DNA of 64,000 bases from Paramyrothecium sp. XJ0827. Its lineage: Eukaryota > Ascomycota > Sordariomycetes > Hypocreales > Stachybotryaceae. This document shows, one piece after another, positions 11,008 to 20,884 of this stretch; the stretch's first letter is position 1; each line of letters starts with the position of its first letter. The translations under genes were made by a program, and so were the position numbers. The DNA lies in contig JAJFPB010000011.1 in NCBI GenBank assembly GCA_020881915.1, positions 1,240,001-1,304,000 of the forward strand, given 5' to 3'. The notes beneath the pieces are model-generated. The model saw nothing but the letters and a program-made list of their open reading frames with translations. It searched no databases and was not told the origin of the DNA.

Positions 11008-12856
11008 GTGTGACCACCCACCAAACCGGCACTACCCCCAAACCGGCAGGTGGAACGCGACGCGCCTAAATGAACTCACCATAGTAACTGCACCACAACT
11101 TGATCAATTCTAGTCCAAATTTAATTCTTTCTTCATCTGTACGTACCAAAATAAATGATCGTGAGATTCTGATAGCTGAAGCACTGCAGAAAGTCGAGGA
11201 AGGTGCCATAATCGCAGCGGTCACACGCGACTACGGAATCCCTCGGTCGACCCTCTCCGACCGGCTTCGCGGCGCTCAACCACGCAATAACATCTCGATG
11301 ATGACCCAAAGACTATCTCCCATACAAGAAGAGTCCCTGATCCAATGGATCCTAGATGCTGAAGCTGCCGGAAGGTCCCCGTCGCATCGTGAGATCCACG
11401 AATTCGCAGAGTTGATCCTAGGGGGCGGGGAGCGTGGACAGGTCCTCGGCCACAACTGGGTCGCCCGGTTCATTGCCCGGCATCCAGATATTAAAAAGAA
11501 GCCCTCGCGGCAGCTCGAAGCCCTACAATCGAAATCGACACAGTCAGAACGCCTGGAGGCGTGGATTTTGCTTGTCAAACAGCTCGTCAGACGCCTCAAT
11601 ATTGGTCCTAACTATCTGTATAATATGGATGAGACGGGTATAGCCGAAGGGGAAACAAGACACGGAAGAGTCATTGGATCGAGTCTTTTACGCTATGGGG
11701 CCGTTACAGACAGCGATCCAACGCCGTGGGTCACGGCAATCGAGGCTGGAAGCATCCAAGGGCACATTACAACGCCTGTGATCGAATTTACCGGCGCAAC
11801 ATTGCAAGGACAGTGGTTTCCACGGTATTTTCCGACTTGGGCTTACGATTCTAGTGAGATAGGGTGGGCAAATAGTAGGATCTTATTGAAATGGCTGAAG
11901 CAGGTTTTCCTACCCGAGACGAAGCCTAAAGACCCGACCCGATGGCGCCTTCTAATTATCGAAGGCCACGCAGCCCATTTGACTATAGCTTTCCAATATG
12001 CGGCTTGGATCAACCGTTGCTATATCCTCTACCTTCCATCGCATACATCGCATATGTCCCAGCCACTAGATGTAGGCGTTTTCTCACCACTGAAGGCAGC
12101 ATTCAGAAAAAACACCCGTCCATACGCCTTATTCGAGACAACAGCGCCCAAGCAGAAACAACAGTTCCTATCTACCTATGAAGACGCCCGTAAGGTGGCC
12201 TTGACGAAAGAAAACCTCAAAGCCGGGTTCCAAGCAACAGGTCTGTGGCCCATTAACCCTGACCGGCTCATCAGAGCAGCCCGCGAGGCAGAACGCCCAC
12301 CAGCATCGAACCCGACGCCCCGGACGCCCCCAATGCCTCGAACAAATACAGAACAACTGTAGAAAACGCCAAAAAACAGCTCTACTTTCAAGGATATAAT
12401 GGACGGGCTTATCCTTAATTCTATTTCTATGGAATCCAACCTTCAGACAATAAAGACGAAGACAGCGAAGGAAATGGACAGAAAGGATACGCAGATTGCC
12501 GCCCTGCTTATCCGGAACTGCCACCTAGAGGCTGAATTAGATTCCCGACAGCCTCAAAAACGTAGGAAAGTAAACCATAACCCTAATAAGGAATTTCCCG
12601 GTATCGAAGTTATCTCAGCAGCTCGAGAAGCGGCCCATGTTAATGATGAGGCATCGCAGGCGTTTTTTCACGCAAAACGCATCCCCACCCTAGATACAAT
12701 ACATGTGGAAGATCCTTAATTAATTTCCTATCTAATAATGTACTTTTTAAATTAATTGAATAAAAATTCGTTAAGGAAATGCATCACGAAGTTGTACGCG
12801 GTGTGGTGGTGATGCTGCCGGTTTGGGGGTGGTGACGGTTTGGTGGGTGGTCACAC
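11008..12856 (+). mobile_element. pogo/Fot1-like transposon 1 (pogo-1)
   Basis: An 1849-bp element with inverted termini of about 41 bp starting GTGTGACCACCCACCAAACC. It is flanked on both sides by TA (11006-11007 and 12857-12858), the target duplication of the Tc1/mariner/pogo superfamily. The two termini differ at a couple of positions. It carries one transposase reading direction and lies between the cerato-platanin start and that gene's original upstream DNA. Confidence 0.92.
11100..12719 (+). pseudogene. pogo-like DDE transposase with internal stop and altered catalytic site
   Basis: An N-terminal helix-turn-helix pair (TRDYGIPRSTLSDRL and a CENP-B-like segment with GHNWVARFIARHP) precedes a DDE_1 core. 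The core has NMDETG (first Asp), LLIIEGHAAH where relatives have an LDGH-type block (second Asp replaced by Glu), and MSQPLDVGVFSPLK (third Asp). A TAG at 12360-12362 ends the first 420 codons. The same frame then continues without interruption to 12719 with a lysine-rich, coiled-coil-like tail, as in relatives. The first in-frame ATG used here may not be the native start, because open codons precede it. The Asp-to-Glu change together with the internal stop makes activity unlikely. Confidence 0.85.
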
Positions 12857-13200
12857 TAATTAAAATGAGAACACTGGGGGAGCAAGGCAAGTATGGTATC
12901 AGCCAATCGGGAGACGGAGAATTTAGAGGGCATTTATATGCTTCACATGCCCAGGTCAGCCCGGATGGCCGGGGGTCTAAATGTGGGAACATCCCTACTG
13001 TGGTAAGCTGCTTGAGCTTGGCTAGGATGTTGATGTACTCGTATTGGTACTAGTGGATGGATACTTTGCGGGCCTAAAGCTGCCTTGCTCCATCTATTAC
13101 TACTCTTGGACATGAAAGCTGAAGTACCTAGCTGAGCCACCCCTGTAACTGGCATGGCCAGGATGGCTCTGGCCATGCCGAGAATGAAGACCATATAATA
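12857..13200. other. No gene; original upstream DNA of the cerato-platanin gene
   Basis: No supported coding region. This is the DNA to the right of pogo-1 and left of the duplicated block. Before the pogo-1 insertion it would have been directly upstream of the cerato-platanin gene. Confidence 0.45.
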
Positions 13201-13222
13201 CGTACAAGTTAGGACACTCCAA

Positions 13223-13702
13223 TTACAGGTAGCCGTGCCCGATTTGTACAACGCCCAGAGCTGAAAAGCATGCAGGAGGCAATATGACCTTTAAGCCACG
13301 TAGCCTCAAGCAAGGATAGTGCGCAGTCAGCTGTTCTGGTGAAAGTATGGAACTAGGCTTCCTGAAAGTTAGCCTACGAGCACAATGGGCAAATGCCCTT
13401 TGCAGCTCTGAAATCGGAAAGGCTTGATTTATGGGTCCCACTAATCTTTGCCAGTCCTGTTCGAGATTGGGCCGGCCAACGGTCAGCTGATGATTTATAC
13501 TCCCTGGAAACTGAGTCGCCCATGCCCGCCCAATTGACTCTGCCCCTCCTCTGTGCGTCGTGAACCACATCGGAATATCCGGCACAAGGGCAGTCGCCTC
13601 TAGAGCTACCTCCGAGAGACTTCGAACACCCCGGGCCGCTTCTTCTCTGACTCCATACTGGTGAGTTCTCTCTCCTTCAGTCTCACACAATAGATCACAC
13701 AA
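13223..13702 (-). CDS. Unrecognised frame in block 1 copy A
   Basis: A 159-codon minus-strand frame starting at MCDLLCETEGERTHQYG. In copy B the equivalent frame (59037-59411) is only 124 codons, because single-base indels (near 13300 and 13353) change the end. The first 110 or so residues are the same in both. No domain, signal peptide or splice signals were recognised. It may be a real small gene or simply open DNA, since near-identity of the copies gives no codon-level test. Confidence 0.25.
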   Translation of the reverse strand: MCDLLCETEGERTHQYGVREEAARGVRSLSEVALEATALVPDIPMWFTTHRGGAESIGRAWATQFPGSINHQLTVGRPNLEQDWQRLVGPINQAFPISELQRAFAHCARRLTFRKPSSILSPEQLTAHYPCLRLRGLKVILPPACFSALGVVQIGHGYL

Positions 13703-14582
13703 CAGACGAGATTTACCTCGCCCGTGCGTGCGCCGTCTCTAAACCTTCCTATTCTCCTCTCATTCCGTGACGTTAGCTGTACGTGGTCTATTGGGTCATA
13801 TCATTGTCACCAAAATAGCCGAAGGCGCCTTATTGGGGCTAGCCTTATGTCAAACAATCAGCTGAAAGTGGGCTTTTTGGGTAGGATGTATTACTTCTTG
13901 GCACTTGGTATCGGGGAAGTCATAGGGCGGAGAAAATACCATCACTAGCTAGCCAGGAGAAGAAAATCTTGCAGCCATTCGCAGCTCCCAAATCCCTGTT
14001 CGTGGGTCATCGGGAAGACCAGCCGACAGCCGACAGCACAGCCCAGTCCGCGGTAGACGTAGGAGACGTAGTGACCAAGGCACTTTGAAAGGGCAACTGT
14101 AACTTCGATATCTCCTAGATACGGGCTCAGCTAGCCACTGCTGCCCCTTCCAAAATCCGCCGTGAAGCTGATTCGTCGATTTCCGGCGACTCGAACCGAA
14201 GAGCGCAAGGCCAGTGGGCGCCTAAGTGAGATGCAGAGCAACAGCAGCCAATCGTGTTTGTGCACTACCGTATCCCTATGCAAAAAGCCTCTGCGAGAAC
14301 CCTGCTACGGCATTAGCCAACTGCTACATTATAGCTGAAACTTGCATGGCTTGATCCAAGGCCAGCTCAAGTCTTACAAATCACAGCTGAACTGAGACTG
14401 GCCACTTCATTGGTGTATTCTAAAGCCGATTCTGCAACCATACCTACTGGAGGACGAAGTATATACATATATATTTGCAATTCTCTGCCCATTGACAAAC
14501 TCATCAAGTAAACCTCCATCAGCTTCTCAACTATCTCAGCCGCTGTTTCGGAATTCATCGGTCTAACTCTCCAACTATCACC

Positions 14583-15184
14583 ATGGCAGTAAGTGCCGGA
14601 ATTGTTTTGTACGAGCTTGGTCATTGACATGCTGACTCGGACTGCAACAGAACTTGACCGACAACCATGGCGAGACCATTTGGTCTAATGATGATCATTG
14701 GTACAAGATTACACTTGCCGATGGAAGTGAGCTCGGCCTCGGCGATAGACACCCAGGCGGTCCGATATCCCAAGCAAATGGAAGAACTCTGGTCAAGGTT
14801 GTGCCCGCTGGTCAGGGGATGGTTTTCCGCTACCAGAGATTTGACGGCGATAATCGTGGAGGCTTCGGCTGGCCAACCGGCGACAAAGGCTATCTCCGTG
14901 GCCTACAAGTCACATCCGATGGCGCCGAGGTCATTATGAACATGAGTCTGTCTTGGGAGCCAAGCAAGCTTTGCTTGTACAACGACAATTCCAACTATGG
15001 CATAGTGGCATCGCAGTTGCCTGGGAACCGAGTTGCCTTGTACGGCTACAATAGACACGGGACGCTTTGCGGGCTTCGAGTTACGTCGGAGGGCGTGATT
15101 ATCGCTCATGAAAGTGCCCATGCATTGGCACTTGATTGTGAGTTTGTGAAGGTTGGAACCGGCAGATTCACAGGCGCTTTTTGA
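14583..15184 (+). CDS. Two-exon gene of unknown family (copy A)
   Basis: Exon 1 is only ATGGCA (14583-14588). A 62-nt intron follows (14589-14650, donor GTAAGT, acceptor CAACAG), and exon 2 runs 14651-15184, giving 179 residues. The splice is preferred because it restores an ATG start and keeps frame, whereas exon 2 alone opens with TTG. The protein has no signal peptide and no membrane segment. It is rich in glycine and in alternating polar/hydrophobic runs (GSELGLGDRHPGG, KGYLRGLQVTSDGAEVIMN, GTLCGLRVTSEGVIIAHE). The two GLQVTSDG/GLRVTSEG-like stretches suggest an internal two-fold repeat of a beta-rich fold such as a lectin-like barrel. That fold is inference and I do not recognise a family. 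The second copy at 60300-60901 differs by one seen residue (Thr versus Ala in GWPTGD). Confidence 0.75.
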
Positions 15185-15521
15185 TAGACATGGCCTATGC
15201 TGCAAGTTTCGGCTTTGGCTGTATTCTTTAGCTAGACATAGCTTGAGATTTGGCCTGCAATACAAAGTATTGAAAACTATATTGAGATGTCGGCACCAGC
15301 CCACACGGTGCTTATCGTATGTGAAGATAGCTATAACCCATTTTTGTCTGTCTAAAGTCAAATTCTGTTAGTAAAAAAAGGGCCTGCAATCATTCACCTC
15401 CCGTCTATTAGATTTCTTATCCGCATGTTTGACAAGAAGCCTTTCGGTATATCCTTTCCGTACTCCATTCAAGTAAACAGGAGACATTGTAATACTTTAG
15501 TGCCCTTGTAAGTAGTGTATA

Positions 15522-16790
15522 ACGTGTATGATAAGCGAGCGCGCAATACAAGCGAGCGCGCACTTTTCCCCTCAACCACCTAATTATATCTTTCAACTTA
15601 ATTTTCTCAACCATAAATCATGTTATCATCAATCAATGAGGCAAATATTAATCTCGCCCTTCAAGACCTTAAGAAAGACCCTCAATTAACTCCCTTTCGC
15701 GCTTCAAAGATCTACAAAGTCTCCCGCCGCACCCTAGAACGCCGACGCGATGGCATTCCTACCCGACGCGATATTATGCCTAATTCGCGGAAACTATCTG
15801 ATCTAGAGGAACAGACTCTTGTTGAGTATATCCTTGACCTAGATTCCCGAGGATTTCCCCCGCGGCTTAGTGATGTGGAAGAAATGGCCAACCGACTCCT
15901 TGCTGACCGCGACGCGTCACCTGTTGGCAAGCGCTGGGCTTCCAACTTCGTCAAGCGACAACTAGAGCTCACGACGCGTTTTAATCGTAAATATGATTAT
16001 CAGAGAGCTAAATGCGAAGATCCGGCTACTATTCGCAAGTGGTTCTCACTCGTAGAGAACATAATCACGAAATATGGTATTACCCTAGCCGATATCTATA
16101 ACTTTGATGAGACTGGCTTTTTAATGGGCATGATCGCAAGCGGTATGGTTGTTACGGGCGCAGAAAGGCGTGGAAGACGGAAATCAGTCCAGCCTGGAAA
16201 CCGGGAATGGGTTACAGTCATCCAGGCTATCAATGCGGAAGGCTGGGCGATCCAGCCGTTCATTGTGGTTGCAGGCCAATATCACCTCTCCATCTGGTAC
16301 CAAGAAAGCAACCTCCCGGGTGATTGGGCTATCGCTACGACCAAAAATGGCTGGACCGACAATGAGACGGGTTTTGAGTGGCTCAAGCACTTCGATCAAC
16401 ACACAAAGGCCCGATCAAATGGTCGCTATCGCCTTCTGATCCTCGATGGGCACGAAAGCCACCACTCGACCAAGTTTGAGACATATTGTAAGAATAACAA
16501 CATCGTCACGCTCTGTATGCCGCCTCATTCGTCTCATCTACTCCAGCCTCTTGATGTTGGGTGCTTTGGGCCGCTCAAACACGCCTACGGTCGGCAAATA
16601 GAGTATTTGATCAGATGCTCTATAACTCACATTTCAAAGACTGAATTCTTTCCAGCCTTTTACGCTGCCTTTCAAGCCGCAATGACAAAAAGCAATATCC
16701 AAGGAGGTTTCAGAGGAGCTGGGCTTGTTCCTCTAGATCCAGAAAATGTGCTTTCGAAGCTTGATGTGCAGCTACGGACTCCAACACCTG
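15522..16790 (+). mobile_element. pogo/Fot1-like transposon 2 (pogo-2), right end missing
   Basis: The left terminus ACGTGTATGATAAGCGAG follows a TA at 15520-15521 and is followed by a repeated AAGCGAGCGCGCA motif. It closely resembles the terminus of pogo-3. The target site is confirmed by the uninterrupted sequence at 63103-63106 in the other copy of the duplicated block. The element is cut at 16790 by hAT-A copy 2, and no right terminus or continuation of the target occurs beyond that hAT element. Confidence 0.88.
15620..16790 (+). pseudogene. pogo-like DDE transposase, 3-prime truncated (pogo-2)
   Basis: Begins MLSSINEANINLALQDLKK. An N-terminal helix-turn-helix region (SKIYKVSRRTLERRRDG) and a second DNA-binding helix set (GKRWASNFVKRQLEL) precede a DDE core with all three acidic residues: [16 protein letters not shown] and LLQPLDVGCFGPLK. 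The reading frame runs into the hAT-A terminus after LRTPTPA, so the lysine-rich C-terminal tail and zinc knuckle seen in pogo-3 are lost. Up to that point no stop or frameshift is present, so the break is due to the hAT junction alone. Confidence 0.85.
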
Positions 16791-19700
16791 CAGTGAAGTA
16801 AATAGTGTGGCCGTAAATAAGACAATATCATATTCAATATCGTATTGCCTGCACGGTATTTTTATACCGTGCAGTGCAAGCAACACCGGAAACCGTGTAA
16901 TACAGTGCGTGGTTGTTCAAATATCGTATAAATATGATATCAAATATAGTGCAAGTACTATGTAATACGAGTAGTACGAGGATTCTCCCCATAACCTATA
17001 TGAAGCATTATGAAGATCCCAATTTACAGGACTTTTTACTGACGAAGTGTAACCTGGTTGATCTGCACTCGGTTGATGCCGATAGTAATAACGCCACCAA
17101 ATAAAGGCCTCGTCACAAACTCCTGAGTGTTTGAGTGAGTATGTAACAAGCTCGCCAGCTCTCCGAGAGCTTTCAGTTCTTCTTTTCTTCAATGCAATCA
17201 ATTTGTTGGTTTCCAAGCATGCTTCTGGACGAATAAGGCCTATGCCCCTTACATGAAGCGTGTCAGCTCCTGAACTTTTCCCTACTTCCTCAACAAGTCT
17301 TATCCTACGAAATAATGGCTTCTCAGCGCTCAGGCATTAGCGCTTCCTTCACGGCTACATCATCCCAGACTTCCCTAGCCCCTGATTCGTCGGTTATCAG
17401 CGACAACGGAGATTCTGATGTCGGAGAGACATCTATTTCGCCGTTGTTAACCTCTCAATTTAAGAAGAAGAAGCGTACGTCGAAGATATGGGATCATACG
17501 CCCTTCGGAAGGAATCAGATCGTCCGTAATACGGAAGGTCAGATTATATGGCGTTGCAAGTACTGTAAAGGAAGCCTGCCGAATATCTCGAAAATGGAGG
17601 CACGGCACACATCTACAAGCACCTTAAATCTCACACTACTCTCGATATATTAACGCCTAATGAAGAAAGGGCTGCTAAAACAAGGAATCACCTTGTGGAA
17701 GCCTTCTCACGGATGTCTCAGAACACGAATCCCCTCAAACGCCGTCGACACGATGACGAAACGACAGATCTTGACGCTGATAAGTTTGAGCAACTGTATG
17801 TAGAGTGGATTGCAGACTGCGGGATTGCACTTCGTATAGCAACAAGAGAAAGCTTTCGAGCGTAAGTGCTCTAATACACTTAAGATTAATGGTTCATATA
17901 CTAATCTTATGCCCTTTTAGCTTGCTCAAATTCCTCAATCCTGGAGTCCTCTCGATTTTACCTACATCACATCAAACGATTCGCGAGTGGGTGATGCGAA
18001 CGTTTGAGACGCAAAAGCGACGTATACGACAAGTTCTCCAATCAGCTATCTCGAGAATACACTTCACCGTCGATATATGGTCCTCTCCAAATAAGCTTGG
18101 TATCCTTGGTATTGTTGCACACTTCATTGATAGCAACGGCGAGCTGGTTTCATATTGTGTCGCTTTACGAGAGGTACACGGCAAGCATTCAGGAGAGAAT
18201 CAGGCCCATATCGTGATGAATGTCGTCGAGGACTACGGAATTGTCACCCAGATTGGATACTTTGTTTCAGACAATGCAGACTCGAATGATACGTTGATGA
18301 ATTCTCTACAGAAATGCACGCCTCTATCAATTTATTGAGAGAACAATACTAATGATTAATAGTGTTGAACGAGAGGCACAATATCATATACGACGCGAAA
18401 CATCACCGCCTTCGTTGTAACGGTCATACCATCAATCTAGCGGCTCATGCGTTTATGTTCCCAAAAACCGCACCCGACGAAGCCCCTACGAAAAACCAGG
18501 TTAAAAAGGACACTACGAGCGAATATATCAAGCCTTCAGACGCTGATATATTGAAGTGGAGGAAGGCTGGTCCTCTTGGCAAGCTCCACAACATCGTTGT
18601 CTTTATCCGATGTAGTCCACAACGGATACAGAGGTTTAAGGAGATCAGTGAGAAAAAGGGTCTTCTTCGTGACAACGATACAAGATGGAACTCAAAGTAC
18701 TACATGATTGAGAGAGCCATTGAGCTTGCAGATCAAATTGATTACTATTGCTCAAAGGAGAAGGACCTTAAGCTTGATTCGCGTATGCTATATATCCAAT
18801 TGAGAGGACAACACTAATAGTTTCTAGTTTCCGAACAAGACTGGGCTGAGCTGAAAAAATTTGCAACTTCCTCAAGTCATTCACCGATGCCACCAAGGCT
18901 GCAGAAGGTCACGCGCATACAATCGATCGAACGCTACCCATAATGGACTTCCTGCTTAGCAAATTTGAGGCTGCACGAATCGAGTACGCAGATGACGCTT
19001 TTATGACGCCTTGTATTGATGCTGGATGGGCGAAACTCGACGCATATTACACTCTTACAGAGCGGTCACCTGCTTATGTTGCAGCTATTGTCCTCAGCCC
19101 TCATCGAAAGTGGCACTACTTTGACACCGCCTGGGAGGAACATCCTGAGTGGATTGAGAGCAATAAGACTGCCGTAGAAGATCTCTGGAAGTCTCGTTAC
19201 GCACCAGTCGCCAAGTCAGCGGAATCGTCGGCCCAGTCCTTGGTTGAAAAGCCACTAGTGAAGAACTCGTTTCTTGCATGGGAAGACGAACATGAGGACC
19301 CCGAGCTTCCTACCCTATTTGACGAGTATCAGAACTATATATCAGCCCCAAGAATCAAAGTCAAGGATGTACGAAGGTGGTGGCTTGAGGATACACAACA
19401 AACGCTCTATCCAAACCTTTCCAAAATGGCGCTCGATCTTTTGTCAATTCCTGCGATGTCTGCTGAGCCAGAACGTCTCTTCTCTGATACAAAAATCACC
19501 CTCCAAGATCGCAGGAACAGGTTAGGGATTGATATAATTGAGGCAATTGAGTGCATAAAGTCCTGGTCGAAGTCTCACAAATTGGCTTGGGTTGACGACG
19601 TTGAGCTTGTCTTGGATACAGCTATCATTGGAGAAGAGGAACAGCAGGGGTCTTCTAACATTATACCTGATATTACGAGCAATAGATAGTATGCAAACAA

Positions 19701-20153
19701 TTCAAACTCATAATGCTCGAATCTGTGGAGTTTTCTTTTGACCCCTAGATCTACCTACTTCATTCTCACGCTTAAGCAATAGGAGTGACGTTAAATTAGT
19801 CAATTATGTAGCTTAAGTAAACCCTTAACATACGCGAGCGAGGTCTAGGAAAACGTTTTCCTGAGCGTTCTCGTTATCTGGCAATAGTATAATCTTATAT
19901 GTTGACTGTGAATGGCTTCATCTTGTTAGGGTCCGTGAGACTATCTTGAGCCTCAACCTTACTCAATGTGGTTAGTTTTATGCTTAGGCCATGCGGCTCT
20001 TCGCACGCCGTGCGATATGATATTACGATACGATATTGCTTAAATATAGTGGAATACCGTATGCCGTGCAGTGCACCGAATTCCTAAACAATCCAGTGCA
20101 GTGTGGCGTTGAAAAAATATCGTATACCGTATTTTGCACTATTTACTTCACTG
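16791..20153 (+). mobile_element. hAT-A transposon, full-length copy 2 (inverted relative to copy 1)
   Basis: A 3363-bp element with CAGTGAAGTAAATAGTG at its start and the complement at its end. Where compared, it equals copy 1 reversed, with one base deleted near 17569. Flanking octamers are AACACCTG and GTCCGTCC, which do not match each other. They also do not match the flanks of copy 1 in the way a simple inversion between the two copies would predict. It joins the broken pogo-2 to the Helitron region. Confidence 0.93.
17315..19689 (+). pseudogene. hAT-family transposase (hAT-A, copy 2)
   Basis: Same protein segments as copy 1: BED finger, HFTVDIWSS, VSDNADSND and the C-terminal dimerisation block at 19423-19480, with an intron at 17862-17920. 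A one-base deletion inside the BED finger (after WRCKYCKG, about 17569) shifts the frame and ends it at 17653, so this copy is broken at a point where copy 1 is not. The downstream discontinuities shared with copy 1 are present as well. Probably inactive, though its termini are complete and could be used by transposase made elsewhere. Confidence 0.85.
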
Positions 20154-20884
20154 GTCCGTCCTTCCTCAGCTGAGAGATCTGCCCCGAAAAGAACCGACGG
20201 AGATGCTGGCCTATCGCCTCCTAATGAGAGATCCGGAACCCAGCCTAGATCGCCAGAGAAGCTACGGCAACTTCATACAGCTAGGAGTTTATTCGGAGAG
20301 TCAATTAGCCAACCGCACGTAGTGCTGGGGACTCCAATTCCACCAACCCAACACAGCACGCTGCGTTTCCGTGCTCTAGCTCCCTCACCTCCCGTGCAGC
20401 CAACGGCCCATCCAATCGCCTCACATTCTGACCCATCTACTGTCCGAAGCAGCACAACTGGTTTGGATTACTCTTACTTGGCTGCTAGGTTCCACAGGGC
20501 CGGGAAGGACTCGCAAGATGATCCTTCCAAGGCCGGGGCGAGGGCGAAGCTGGCCGCTGTCCAGCGCGACCATCGTTCACGACGCCGTGCAGGGGAGACT
20601 GTGTCACTGACTCCCACAATATCTCAACTCGGCGTCTTTAATAGGCCTGAGGGTCCTGGGGAAGGTATCCTTGTGCTGTGGTCCGGGTAAATTGTTCAGG
20701 CTAACCACGGAGCGTAGATGGAAGTCGAGATCGACTACAACCGAGTTGGTTTCAAGACGGGGATGGGATAACCAAGGAAGGCAATGACAGGGGACAGTTC
20801 TCTGAATCTGATATTGACGCCGAGGACTATTTCAACTTACTCCTCTCGCCTGCTCGACCACGGAGGTACCTCAAACAATTAGGG

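Larger units (their letters stand above)
13201..15521 (+). repeat. Segmental duplication, block 1 copy A
   Basis: Begins at CGTACAAGTTAGGACACTCC and is repeated at 58910-61052 and, after the pogo-3 insertion, 62929-63106. Differences I can see are few, mostly transitions plus small indels (for example an 8-base insertion near 60254 in copy B). The block carries a two-exon gene and its flanks. In copy A the right part is cut by the pogo-2 insertion at the TA of 15520-15521. Confidence 0.93.

Noticed and set aside
10655..11041. A longer N-terminus for the cerato-platanin gene
   Set aside because: The extra residues are a translation of the pogo-1 terminus; the signal peptide starts at the ATG of 10945.
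13724..13948. A 74-codon plus-strand gene in the duplicated block
   Set aside because: No domain or splice support; near identity of the copies offers no coding evidence.
3615..16790. Simple inversion between the hAT-A copies, based on GGCACCTC (complement of the left flank of copy 1) versus AACACCTG
   Set aside because: Only 5 of 8 positions agree, the other predicted pair does not match at all, and the pogo-2 tail is not found left of copy 1.
3623..20153. A composite transposon made of two hAT-A copies and their cargo
   Set aside because: The outermost octamers do not match, so the whole unit shows no sign of having moved together.
20103..20690. A 195-residue protein
   Set aside because: Its first 17 or so codons are the hAT-A right end, so the start is an artefact; the rest is proline/serine-rich without a domain.
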